This document shows positions 14,470 through 25,657 of a stretch of 33,648 nucleotides of DNA, piece after piece; position 1 is the stretch's first letter; the number at the start of each line of letters is the position of its first letter. Under the pieces are notes generated by a model. That model did not search any database, had not been told where the DNA came from, and saw only the letters and a list, made by a program, of their open reading frames with translations. The stretch spans positions 1-33,648 of the forward strand of contig CAZMSZ010000034.1 in the NCBI GenBank assembly GCA_964569055.1, in the 5' to 3' direction. The position numbers were made by a program, and so were the translations under genes. The stretch comes from JAWLGW01 sp964569055 (GTDB lineage: Bacteria > Planctomycetota > J058).

Positions 14470-16914
14470 TCACTGGCCGAGCAGGTCGCGCACCTTGCTG
14501 AGGAGGGACTTCGGCGCGAACGGCTTCTGGATGAACCCCGCGCCGGGCTGACCCTCGTCGTGGAGGACGACGCCGCTGGTGTACCCGGACGCGTAGAGGA
14601 CCTTCAGCCCGGGCCGGAGCGGCTGCAGGCGCTCCACCAGCTCCTTCCCGCCCATCTCGGGCATGACCACGTCGGTCACGACCAGGTGGATCGGCCCCTC
14701 GTGCGCCTCGCTCGCGCGCAGCGCCTCGAGGCCGTTGGTGGCCCCGATCACGACGTATCCGTTCTCGCGCAGGACGCCCTCGGAGAGCCCGCGCACGAGG
14801 TCGTCGTCCTCGACCAGGAGGATCGTCTCCGAGCCTCGCAGGACCGGCAGCTCCGCCGAGCGGGACGTCCGCTCGGCCTCGCGATCGACCCGAGGCAGGT
14901 ACACCTTGAACGTCGTCCCGCTGCCGAGCTCGGTGTCGACCGACACGGTCCCCTTGGCCGAGCTGGCGATCCCGTACACCGTGGAGAGCCCGAGCCCCGT
15001 CCCCTTCCCTGCCGGCTTGGTCGTGAAGAACGGCTCGAACAGGTGCGTGAGCACGTCGTCGGCGATCCCGGTCCCGACGTCGCTCACCGCGAGCATCACG
15101 TAGTCCCCTGGCTCGACCGGACGTCGCAAGCCCTTCGCCTCTCCAGCGAGGAGGACGTTGGCCGTCTCGATCGTGATCCGTCCGCCCTGCGGCATGGCGT
15201 CGCGCGCGTTCACCGCCAGGTTCAAGATGATCTGCTCGACCTGCCCGGCGTCGGCGAGCACCCGGCCGAGGTCGGGGGCGAGGACGAGCTCGACGGCGAG
15301 GTCCTCGCCGATCAGGCGCGTCAGCATCACCTCCATGTCCGCGACGATCGCGTTCACGTCGATGACCCTGCGCTCGACCTGCTGGTGCCGGCTGAACACG
15401 AGCAGCTGCTTGGTGAGCGAGGTGGCTCGCTCGCCCGCCTTGCGGATCTGCTCGACCTGACGCCAGCGGGGGTCGTCACGCTCCAGGCCGGCGAGCAGCA
15501 GCTCCGAGTAGCCCAGGATCGCGGTGAGGAGGTTGTTGAAGTCGTGGGCCACCCCCCCCGCGAGCCGCCCGACGGCGTCCATCTTCTGGGCCTGCCGGAG
15601 CTGCCCCTCCAGCGCGTCGAGCGCGGCCTCGGCGTCGCGGCGCTGGAGGACCGTCGCCACCACGTGCGCGACGGACTGCATGAACGCCGTCTCCTCGGGG
15701 GAGTAGCAGCGGGCCTCGGTGGCGAACGCCCCCAGCACGCCGAGCGGCCCCTTCGTCCCGGGGAGCACCACGCACCCCCCGCTCACCACGTCGTCCGGGA
15801 GCAGCGGGGGTCGCGCGAAGCGCGCCTCGACGCGGAAGTCCGCCGTGACGACCGGCGCGCCGGCGCGGAGCGCGAAGCCCGGCTGGAAGGCGGCCCCGCT
15901 CGGGAAGGACCCGAGGCCGCTCGTGCCCCCCACGCCGGCGACGACCTCGAACGCGCTGGCGTCTTCGACGAGCTCGAGCACGTGGGCGTGCTCCACGCGG
16001 AGCGTGCGGGCGACCGCGGCCGCCGCCTCGCCCAGGATCGCCGTGACCTCGCCTGGCCGAGCCAACGCGAGCTGGCCGAGCTGCGCGATGGTCTGCTGCC
16101 GCTCGGCCCGCGCCCGCAGGTCCTCCTGCGCCTCGCGGAGGGGGGTGATGTCGCGGGCGGCCGCGTAGCAGTGCCGCTCCCCGGGGGACACCGTCGCGCT
16201 CCAGAGGAACGACCGCGCCGAGCCGTCCTTCGCCACGCAGCGGCTCTCGAACGAGACGGGGCGCTCGCCGGGCGCGAGCCCGCGCCACACGGCGCGCGTC
16301 GCCTCCCGGTCGTCGGGGTGGACGAAGTCGCTGAACGCCCTGCCGCGGAGCTCGTCGAGGGTGAACCCGAGCGCCTCCTCCCACATGGGGTTGAGCTCGA
16401 GGAACCGCCCCTCGAGGTCGAGGACGCACAGCAGCTCGAGCGAGAGCGTGAAGAAGCGCAGCGCTCGCTCCTGCGCGGCGCGGGCCTGCTCGGCGGCGAC
16501 CCGCAGCGCCTCCTCGGTCGCCCTCCGCTTGGCCAGCGCCTTGGCCGCGTCGAGCTCGCGCTCGACGGCGTGGACGAGGCGCACCAGGCTGTGCTTGAGG
16601 AAGAAGTCCCGCGCCCCGGACCGGATCAGCTCGACGGCGGTGTCCTCCCCGCACGCCCCCGAGACCACGATCAGGGGCGTGTCGGGGCTGACCTCGAGCA
16701 GGAGCGCCAGCGCCGCAGGCGCGCTGAACCGGGGCAGCGAGTAGTCCGAGAGGACGAGGTCCCAGCGCTCCTCGGTCAGGGCCGCGCGCATCGCCGCCGC
16801 GGTCTCGACCCGCGTGCAGGTCACGTCGTAGCCGCCCCGCTGCAGCACCCGGAGGGCGAGGGTTGCGTCGTCGTCGGAGTCCTCGACCATCAGCAGGCGG
16901 AGCGGCGTGCCCAC
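14470..16914 (-). CDS. Hybrid sensor histidine kinase, REC-PAS-GAF-HisKA-HATPase-REC
   Basis: An 814-residue soluble protein with a GTG start. The N-terminal receiver domain (about 4-125) has Asp57 in the LSDYSLP motif. A PAS domain follows (about 152-262), with a PAC-type tail ending in RDITPLREA, then a GAF domain (about 275-425), a HisKA domain with phospho-acceptor His457 in GGVAHDFNNLL, and an ATPase domain with N-box (NLAVNARDAM), DVGTGI, FFTTK and GTGLGLS motifs. A C-terminal receiver (about 697-812) has Asp748 in TDVVMPE. The architecture suggests a phosphorelay integrator fed by the kinase and regulator upstream in the same operon, whose stop is four bases before this start. No output domain is present, so the final effector lies elsewhere. 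Confidence 0.94.
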   Translation of the reverse strand: MGTPLRLLMVEDSDDDATLALRVLQRGGYDVTCTRVETAAAMRAALTEERWDLVLSDYSLPRFSAPAALALLLEVSPDTPLIVVSGACGEDTAVELIRSGARDFFLKHSLVRLVHAVERELDAAKALAKRRATEEALRVAAEQARAAQERALRFFTLSLELLCVLDLEGRFLELNPMWEEALGFTLDELRGRAFSDFVHPDDREATRAVWRGLAPGERPVSFESRCVAKDGSARSFLWSATVSPGERHCYAAARDITPLREAQEDLRARAERQQTIAQLGQLALARPGEVTAILGEAAAAVARTLRVEHAHVLELVEDASAFEVVAGVGGTSGLGSFPSGAAFQPGFALRAGAPVVTADFRVEARFARPPLLPDDVVSGGCVVLPGTKGPLGVLGAFATEARCYSPEETAFMQSVAHVVATVLQRRDAEAALDALEGQLRQAQKMDAVGRLAGGVAHDFNNLLTAILGYSELLLAGLERDDPRWRQVEQIRKAGERATSLTKQLLVFSRHQQVERRVIDVNAIVADMEVMLTRLIGEDLAVELVLAPDLGRVLADAGQVEQIILNLAVNARDAMPQGGRITIETANVLLAGEAKGLRRPVEPGDYVMLAVSDVGTGIADDVLTHLFEPFFTTKPAGKGTGLGLSTVYGIASSAKGTVSVDTELGSGTTFKVYLPRVDREAERTSRSAELPVLRGSETILLVEDDDLVRGLSEGVLRENGYVVIGATNGLEALRASEAHEGPIHLVVTDVVMPEMGGKELVERLQPLRPGLKVLYASGYTSGVVLHDEGQPGAGFIQKPFAPKSLLSKVRDLLGQ

Positions 16915-16918
16915 GGGG

Positions 16919-17362
16919 TCACTCCGTCTGAGGCGGCGCTTGGTTGAGGAGCAGCCAGTACATGCCCAGCTGCCGGACGGCCTCGCTGAAGCCGCCGAAC
17001 TCCACGGGCTTCTGGATGTAGCTGTTCGCGCCCAGGCGATAGCCGTCCGTCAGGTCGCGCTCCTCCTTCGAGGTGGTGAGGATGACCACCGGCAGCAGGC
17101 TCGTCCGCTTGTCGGCGCGCAGGCGCCGGAGCACCTCCAGGCCGTCGACCTTGGGCAGCTTCAGGTCGAGCAGCACCACCTGCGGCTGCATGCTCGTGTC
17201 GCGCCCCGCGTGCGCGCCCGTGCCGAACAGGTAGTCGAGCGCCTGCACGCCGTCGCGCGCGACCACGACCTCGTTCATGATGTTGTTCTTCTTGAGCGCC
17301 CGGAGGGTCAGCGCCTCGTCGTCCGGGTTGTCCTCGACGAGGAGGATGATCTTGTCGTTCAC
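16919..17362 (-). CDS. Single-domain response regulator (CheY/Rcp1-like)
   Basis: A 147-residue stand-alone receiver. The acidic pocket is in VEDNPDDE (about 9-16), the phospho-acceptor is Asp66 in LLDLKLP, and the TTS and YIQKP motifs complete the active site. The 'NSYIQKPV' form and the inserted segment before Asp66 resemble the Rcp1-type regulators that pair with phytochrome-like kinases. The GTG at 17362 has a near-perfect AGGAGGG ribosome site and overlaps the upstream histidine kinase stop by four bases (GTGA), so I reject longer in-frame starts. It probably shuttles phosphate between the membrane kinase upstream and the hybrid kinase downstream (inference from gene order). Confidence 0.93.
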   Translation of the reverse strand: MNDKIILLVEDNPDDEALTLRALKKNNIMNEVVVARDGVQALDYLFGTGAHAGRDTSMQPQVVLLDLKLPKVDGLEVLRRLRADKRTSLLPVVILTTSKEERDLTDGYRLGANSYIQKPVEFGGFSEAVRQLGMYWLLLNQAPPQTE

Positions 17363-18894
17363 GCGCCCTCCTGCGGTGGGTGATCGTCCAGTGTGAAGAA
17401 GAAGGCGGCGCCCTTCCCCTCCTCGGCCTCGGCCCACACTCGCCCGCCGTGCCGGGTGATGATCCGCTGGACCGTGGCCAGCCCGACGCCGTTCCCCTCG
17501 AACTCCGTCATGGCGTGGAGCCGCTGGAACGCGCCGAACAGCTTGTGCGCGTGGGCCATGTCGAAGCCGGCCCCGTTGTCGCGGACGCAGAACGCGGGGC
17601 GCCCGTCCACGGTCACACGGCTGAGCTCGATCCGCGCCTCGGCGCGCTTGCCGGTGTACTTCCAGGCGTTCCCGAGCAGGTTCTCGAGGGCCACGGTGAG
17701 CAGCGCGGTGTCCCCCTGCACCTCGAGCCCGGGCGCGATCGAGACCGCCACGTCGCGCTCCGGCTCGGCCGCCTGCAGGCGCTCGACGATCTTGTCGGCG
17801 ATCCCGCTCAGGTCGACCGATTGACGCTTGAGGTCCGCCCGCGAGAGCCGCGCGAGCTCGAGCAGCTCGTCGATGAGCCGGCCCATTCGCTGCGCCCCGG
17901 CCCGGATCCGACGCAGGTAGTCCTTGCCGGTCTCGTCGAGCTTGTCCTCCTGGTCCTCGAGCAGCGCCTGGCTGAACCCGTCGATCCCGCGGAGCGGCGC
18001 CCGCAGGTCGTGGGAGACCGAGTAGGAGAACGCCTCCAGCTCCCGGTTGACCCCCTCCAGGGCCGCGTTGGCCCGGCCGAGGTCGGCGTTGGCGGCGGCC
18101 AGCTCGGCGTTCGCGCCGCGGAGCGCGCGCGTCGTGGTGTCGAGCCCGTCCATCGCGGCGTTGAACGTGCGGGCGAGCACCGCGAACTCGTCACGACCGG
18201 AGGTCTCCTCGACCCGGACCTGCTCCTCGCCGCTGGCGATCCGCGCCGCGGCCTGCGACAGCGCGTTCACCGAGCGCGTCACCCGATTCCCGAGGAACAC
18301 GCTCAGGACCGCCGTCGCGGCCAGGGCCACGGCGCCGACGGCGATCATGGCCTTCACCTGCGCCGCCTCCAGCTCCTGGATCGCCCGCGTCGAGATGCGC
18401 ATCTCGACCCAGCCCACGGTCGTCCCGTGCTGGCCGATGACCGGCGTCATGGACTCGACGAACCCCTGCTCGCGATCCACCACGGCCTCGAACGTCGCCG
18501 GCCAGCGCGACGGGATCGGCGGGTGCGGGTCGACCTCCCAGGCATCGCCCACCCGCTGGAACGCGAGGAGCGGCGCCTTGGCCGCCGTGAACAGGCCGGC
18601 CTTCAGCACCTGGCTGTCGGCCCCCAGGCCCGTGAGCAGCCCGCGCAGGTCGTCGGTGTCGAGCGCGAGGTCTCCTCCGCCGGCGTCGAGGTCGGCCTGG
18701 AGCGAGAGGTCGAACGCCGTCGCGTAGGCGATCAGCTGGCTCCTGCTCTTGCCCCGCTCGTTGAGGCTGTGCTCGATCGCGCCCCGCACGACCAGGATCG
18801 AGGCGAGCACGAGCAGGAGCATCAGCATCACCAGCAGCGCGAGCTGCGAGGCCGCCAGGCGGCCGCGGAAGCCGAACGCGATCTTCTCGCTCAA
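17359..18894 (-). CDS. Membrane sensor histidine kinase with periplasmic sensor, HAMP, HisKA and HATPase
   Basis: This 511-residue protein starts at a TTG at 18894, behind a GAGGAGG-rich ribosome site and overlapping the upstream YfiR-like gene by four bases (TTGA). Two membrane segments (about 16-37 and 183-202) enclose a periplasmic domain of about 145 residues. HAMP (about 203-255) and a short coiled coil follow. The phospho-acceptor is His295 in SVSHDLRAPLRG. The ATPase domain has an ENLLGNAWKYT N-box, DNGAGFD and GNGVGLATV. The last region resembles phytochrome/Rcp-system kinases. The periplasmic domain and the linked YfiR-like protein suggest that YfiR controls this kinase, as YfiR controls the membrane protein YfiN elsewhere (inference). 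Confidence 0.93.
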   Translation of the reverse strand: MSEKIAFGFRGRLAASQLALLVMLMLLLVLASILVVRGAIEHSLNERGKSRSQLIAYATAFDLSLQADLDAGGGDLALDTDDLRGLLTGLGADSQVLKAGLFTAAKAPLLAFQRVGDAWEVDPHPPIPSRWPATFEAVVDREQGFVESMTPVIGQHGTTVGWVEMRISTRAIQELEAAQVKAMIAVGAVALAATAVLSVFLGNRVTRSVNALSQAAARIASGEEQVRVEETSGRDEFAVLARTFNAAMDGLDTTTRALRGANAELAAANADLGRANAALEGVNRELEAFSYSVSHDLRAPLRGIDGFSQALLEDQEDKLDETGKDYLRRIRAGAQRMGRLIDELLELARLSRADLKRQSVDLSGIADKIVERLQAAEPERDVAVSIAPGLEVQGDTALLTVALENLLGNAWKYTGKRAEARIELSRVTVDGRPAFCVRDNGAGFDMAHAHKLFGAFQRLHAMTEFEGNGVGLATVQRIITRHGGRVWAEAEEGKGAAFFFTLDDHPPQEGA

Positions 18895-19505
18895 CCCTCC
18901 TCCTCCTCGCCGAGCAGCGTGGCCCGGCGCACGAGGGCGCTGCGGAACTGGAACCCGCAGGCCGCCGCGGCGGCGCGGTTGAGGTAGATCGCCAGGCGGC
19001 GCTCCTCGATGGCGAACCCGAGCGCGAGCCCGTCCTCGACGTTCGCCTTCGAGACGCAGGTGGTGAGGACCTTCTCCGCTCGCGCGACCTTGGCGATCTC
19101 CTCGACGTAGCCGTGCAGCCCCTCCGAGACGAAGATCAGGTCGTAGTCGTGCTCCTCGAGGAGACGCGCGAGGTCCTCGGCGCTGGAGTAGAGCTCCGCC
19201 GCCACCTTCCCGACGCGATACTTCCCGCCCACGCGACGGGTCGCGCCCCACTCCCGCACGCCGGCGACCAGGTCGTTGCAGAGGGTCCGCGACGAGAGCT
19301 CGCCGTCGTGGAGCGCGAGGATCTTCACGCCGTCACGGAACCGCGCGCGGGTCTCGGGCTCGTCCGGCGCCACGTAGCCGACGCACGTGAGCAGGACCCG
19401 CGCGCACTCGCGCGCGGGCGGCGGCTCGTCGGTCCAGGCGTGGGTCGGGGCGAGGGCGAGCGCCGCGACGACCAAGGCCATGGGCGTGCGGGCGCGGGAG
19501 CGCAT
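18891..19505 (-). CDS. YfiR-family (DUF4154) periplasmic protein
   Basis: A 204-residue protein with an N-terminal signal sequence (basic start, hydrophobic Ala/Leu/Val stretch, cleavage probably after about residue 25). The C-terminal part has the family's typical closing pattern: a glycine-phenylalanine strand, 'RRLAIYLNRAAAAACGF' and 'RSALVRRA', like the 'INldaAkraGL..SSkLLrLA' end of YfiR proteins. In Pseudomonas YfiR is a periplasmic inhibitor of the cyclase YfiN. Here the overlapping downstream gene is a histidine kinase with a periplasmic domain, the more likely partner. The ATG at 19505 is one base from the porin stop. Several Cys residues (for example in CVGY, TLCND, TTCV, AACGF) could form disulphides sensitive to redox state. 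Confidence 0.78.
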   Translation of the reverse strand: MRSRARTPMALVVAALALAPTHAWTDEPPPARECARVLLTCVGYVAPDEPETRARFRDGVKILALHDGELSSRTLCNDLVAGVREWGATRRVGGKYRVGKVAAELYSSAEDLARLLEEHDYDLIFVSEGLHGYVEEIAKVARAEKVLTTCVSKANVEDGLALGFAIEERRLAIYLNRAAAAACGFQFRSALVRRATLLGEEEEG

Positions 19506-19506
19506 G

Positions 19507-21024
19507 TCAGAAGGCCACCGAGAGGTTCATCAGGAACAGCCCGACTTCCTTGGGCGCGACGGTGGTGTCGAGCACGCCGCCCGTGAACGCCAGCTTGGCG
19601 TTGGGCAGGTGCTTGGGGAGGAAGTAGAGCTGGAGGCCCGCGAGGTACATGTAGGACACCTCGCCCTCGTCGCCGAGGTGGCTGTAGTCGAAGGCCACGA
19701 CCGGCTCGACGTCGACCTCGTATCCGATGACGGGGAGCGGGACCTCGTAGAAGCGATAGGACACGAAGGCGAACCCGCCGCGCTTGTGCAGGTCGTGATT
19801 CGGCCTGGCCCGCTCCTGCTCGACCAGCACGGCCTCGCTGCCGATGGTCAGGCCCTTCCAGCGCAGATAGAAGTAGTAGCCGGCCATGTACAGGTTCTGC
19901 CGGCTGTCCGGGGTGTAGGCGCCGCCCATGAACGAGAGCCCCGCGTCGATGCGCCAGGCCTTGATCCCGACGCGCCCGCCGTAGGACTTCATGCCGCTGC
20001 CGAGGTCGGCGTCGTTCTCCCGCTTCATGGCCAGGATCGGGCCGCCATCGTCGACCACGCCCGGGACGGTCGAGGTGTCGTCCTGCCGCAGCCCGTTCAC
20101 GACGTAGGCCGCGTAGTCGAGCTCGAGGTCCTCGGAGATCCGGTAGCGCCCCCGCACCTGCACGCCGGTGTCGGCCCACACGACGGGCACGATGTTCACG
20201 AACGAGACGAGCAGCAGCCGGCTGATCGGGAACAGGAAGTCCGGGTAGAGGGACTCGTTGTAGCGGCCGAACGGGACCAGGAACTTGCCGACCCGGACCG
20301 TGAGCAGGTCGTCGATGTGGATGTCGATCTGGCCGTAGCGCAGGTGGATCGCGCGCGCGTCGACGCCGCTCCGGCTCGTGCCCGTCTCGTAGACGAGCTG
20401 CAGCTCGGGGATGATCCGGTCTCGGATGTTCGCGCCCAGCATCACCGCGAACTCGCTCATGAAGAAGCTGTTCTCGAGGGTGAGGAGGCTGCCGCTGGCG
20501 CTGCGGGCGTGGGGGTAGTTCCAGGCGGCCAGGAAGCTCTGGGTCGTGTAGGCGTGGATGTAGGGCTCGATCCCGTACTGACCGAGGCGGATGCCGAAGC
20601 CGCCGAAGTCGGTGTTGGGGTGCTCCTTGCCGAGCAGCTCGTCGAGGTCGCGGCCCGGCTCGAACAGCGGGTCGTCCGGCAGCAAGCTGGTGCTCCCCGG
20701 GGCGGCATCCCCGCCGGCCGGGTCGGCTGATCCAGCCTCGCTTCCCGCGTCGCGATCCGTGTCGGTGTCGACGCCGGCATCGCCTTGGGGGTCCGCTTCG
20801 GCCCCCGACTCCGCCTCGCGCTCCGCCTTCCACCGCTCGAGCTCGTCGAGGCGCTCGCGGAGGCGGTCCACCTCCTCTTGCAACGACTCCTCGCTCGCCT
20901 CCTGCGCCTGACATACCGGCCCGAGCCCGAGCGCGAGGCCGAGCATGGCGAGGCCGGCGACGACCCGGGTCCGGCGCGGGCGAGTCGCGCCGATCGGCGT
21001 GCGAGGGACGGTGTGATCGTTCAT
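19507..21024 (-). CDS. Outer-membrane beta-barrel porin with N-terminal coiled coil
   Basis: This 505-residue protein starts at an ATG with a GAGGAG ribosome site. A long signal sequence (to about residue 41) is followed by a short coiled coil (about 45-70) of the kind that sits on trimeric porins, an Asp/Gly/Ala-rich linker (about 72-110), and then a barrel of alternating amphipathic strands rich in Tyr, Phe and Gly. The sequence ends in Phe (SVAF), the usual barrel-assembly signal. The closest style is that of phosphate-selective O/P-type porins, but the substrate cannot be told. It is the first gene of the five-gene - strand operon, suggesting that the transported or surface signal relates to the YfiR/histidine kinase pathway. 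Confidence 0.85.
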   Translation of the reverse strand: MNDHTVPRTPIGATRPRRTRVVAGLAMLGLALGLGPVCQAQEASEESLQEEVDRLRERLDELERWKAEREAESGAEADPQGDAGVDTDTDRDAGSEAGSADPAGGDAAPGSTSLLPDDPLFEPGRDLDELLGKEHPNTDFGGFGIRLGQYGIEPYIHAYTTQSFLAAWNYPHARSASGSLLTLENSFFMSEFAVMLGANIRDRIIPELQLVYETGTSRSGVDARAIHLRYGQIDIHIDDLLTVRVGKFLVPFGRYNESLYPDFLFPISRLLLVSFVNIVPVVWADTGVQVRGRYRISEDLELDYAAYVVNGLRQDDTSTVPGVVDDGGPILAMKRENDADLGSGMKSYGGRVGIKAWRIDAGLSFMGGAYTPDSRQNLYMAGYYFYLRWKGLTIGSEAVLVEQERARPNHDLHKRGGFAFVSYRFYEVPLPVIGYEVDVEPVVAFDYSHLGDEGEVSYMYLAGLQLYFLPKHLPNAKLAFTGGVLDTTVAPKEVGLFLMNLSVAF

Positions 21025-21346
21025 GCGTCTCCTCGGGCGAAACGCAGCGTTCCGGAGGCGGTAGGTAGGGAGTGGGGCGAGTGTAGTAGCGTAAGACGTT
21101 CGGCCGCAACCACGAAAACGAAAAGCTGCAGCTCGGAGAGCGACTCCTCGGTGCCTTCTTCGAGAGCACCCCGCCCGTCCGAGATCATCTTTCGCCCGGG
21201 GGACCGCTCATCGCGCAGCCCGCCCGTCCGGGACCGCCGCGGGTCAGCGCTCGCGCCGCGCCACGACGAAGGCGCGATGTGCGGTCTCGGCGCGCGACCC
21301 GTTGACACGCCCCGCCCACCGTGTCCGATGGCTCGGCGGAGGGGAA
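21025..21346. other. Divergent intergenic region, porin operon and DWG kinase
   Basis: These 322 bases between two divergent genes hold no gene I can support. The left part is locally A/T-richer (21090-21130, with cacgaaaacgaaaag) and carries the candidate porin promoter. On the + strand a perfect TTGACA lies at 21302-21307, 39 bases before the kinase ATG, but no acceptable -10 follows at 16-18 bases. A strong GGAGGGG ribosome site is at 21338-21344. Confidence 0.6.
21080..21109 (-). promoter_or_regulatory. Candidate promoter of the porin-signalling operon
   Basis: On the - strand TTGCGG (21109-21104) and TACACT (21085-21080) are separated by 18 bases. The expected start near 21073 gives a 48-base leader. 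Both hexamers are imperfect, so this is a candidate only. Confidence 0.35.
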
Positions 21347-23335
<1,989 letters not shown>

Positions 23336-23529
23336 GCTGAGCCTCAGCCCGCCACACCGGGAGCGTCCACCCCGCGCCACCCTTCGACGAACGCGAGCCG
23401 GCAGGGCGCGGCGCTGCTGGTGATCGCGCGCCCGTTCGTGGCGCTCGCTTCGCTCGGGATCGACCCCCATCGTGCCGCTGGGGCCAGCGTCGCGTCGAGC
23501 GCTCGCCGCGGCGGCAGCGAGCTCACCGC

Positions 23530-24069
23530 TCACTTCGCCTTGAACTGCGCCGCGCGCAGGCGGGCGCGGTAGTCCTCGGCGAGCGCGACGTAGCGGGCGG
23601 CGGACAGGCGGATGTGCTCGATCTCGGCGGTCGTCAGGGCGCGCTTGACCGTGGCGGGGACGCCCGCCACCAGGGTCCCGGGCGGGACCTTGAAGCCGAC
23701 GCGGACCAGCGCCTGCGCGGCGACGATCGCGTCGGCGCCGACCTCGACGCCGTCGAGGAGGACGGCGCCCATGCCGATCATGACGCGGCTCGCGATCCGG
23801 CAGCCGTGGAGCACGGCGCCGTGGCCGACGGTCACCTCGTCGCCGAGCTCGCAGGGGAAGCGCCCGGTGGTGACGTGGACCATGGCGAGGTCCTGGATGT
23901 TGGTCCGCTCGCCGATCCGCACCGGCTGCACGTCGCCGCGGACCACCGCGTTGAACCACACGCTCGAGCCCTGCCCGATCCGCACGTCGCCCACGACCTG
24001 GCTGCCGGGGGCGAGGTAGACCTGGGGCGGGACGCTCGGCGAGCGGTCCCCGATCTCGTACAGGCCCAC
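23530..24069 (-). CDS. Gamma-carbonic anhydrase-like hexapeptide-repeat protein
   Basis: A 179-residue left-handed beta-helix protein of the YrdA/PaaY/gamma-carbonic anhydrase group. Imperfect hexapeptide repeats run from about 15 to 130. The three zinc-ligand histidines are present as His65 (MVHV), His83 and His88 (VGHGAVLHG). The RGD motif (44-46) and the Gln/Asn residues near 48 and 58 also match the family. A helical C-terminal tail covers the last 45 residues. The GTG start at 24069 has a GAGGAGG ribosome site, which decides the start. Family members range from true carbonic anhydrases to metal-dependent proteins of unclear role, so activity is not certain. The gene diverges from the sigma-70 gene. 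Confidence 0.92.
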   Translation of the reverse strand: MGLYEIGDRSPSVPPQVYLAPGSQVVGDVRIGQGSSVWFNAVVRGDVQPVRIGERTNIQDLAMVHVTTGRFPCELGDEVTVGHGAVLHGCRIASRVMIGMGAVLLDGVEVGADAIVAAQALVRVGFKVPPGTLVAGVPATVKRALTTAEIEHIRLSAARYVALAEDYRARLRAAQFKAK

Positions 24070-24128
24070 CTTGCCTCCTCGCGAGCGCGCGCTGAGCGCC
24101 GCGCGGCAGCGCGACGACCGTCGTCCAC

Positions 24129-24157
24129 TTTACGGCTTCTGAGGGCGATCCTATACT
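24129..24157 (+). promoter_or_regulatory. Promoter of the sigma-70 gene, TTTACG-17-TATACT
   Basis: The -35 TTTACG (24129-24134, 4/6) and -10 TATACT (24152-24157, 5/6) have the ideal 17-base spacing. The start is expected near 24164, giving a very short leader (about 9 bases) before the ATG at 24173. A GAGGA ribosome motif at 24162-24166 may be only partly included in the transcript. Confidence 0.6.
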
Positions 24158-24172
24158 TCGCGAGGACGCCCG

Positions 24173-25591
<1,419 letters not shown>

Positions 25592-25608
25592 CCCCGGGCC
25601 TGCCGCGT

Positions 25609-25638
25609 GATGCGCGCGCCAGGTCGCGCATCTATACT
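25609..25638 (+). promoter_or_regulatory. -10 box TATACT with an abutting perfect inverted repeat
   Basis: TATACT at 25633-25638 predicts a start near 25645, followed by the GGGAGGGG ribosome site (25646-25653) and the ATG at 25658. Directly upstream, 8-base arms gatgcgcg (25609-25616) and cgcgcatc (25625-25632) form a perfect inverted repeat around 8 bases, filling the -35 to -10 interval. It may be an operator for this promoter. It could also be a hairpin ending the sigma transcript, but no T-run follows. Confidence 0.5.
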
Positions 25639-25657
25639 CCGCAACGGGAGGGGCTCC

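Noticed and set aside
21302..21346. TTG start at 21302 for the DWG kinase
   Set aside because: The TTG is part of a TTGACA hexamer, while the ATG at 21347 has a GGAGGGG ribosome site.
23344..23526. Small - strand frame after the carbonic anhydrase-like gene
   Set aside because: Sixty codons with no recognisable pattern or ribosome site. The 194-base spacer shows only a weak 5-base hairpin (23336-23348) after the kinase stop.
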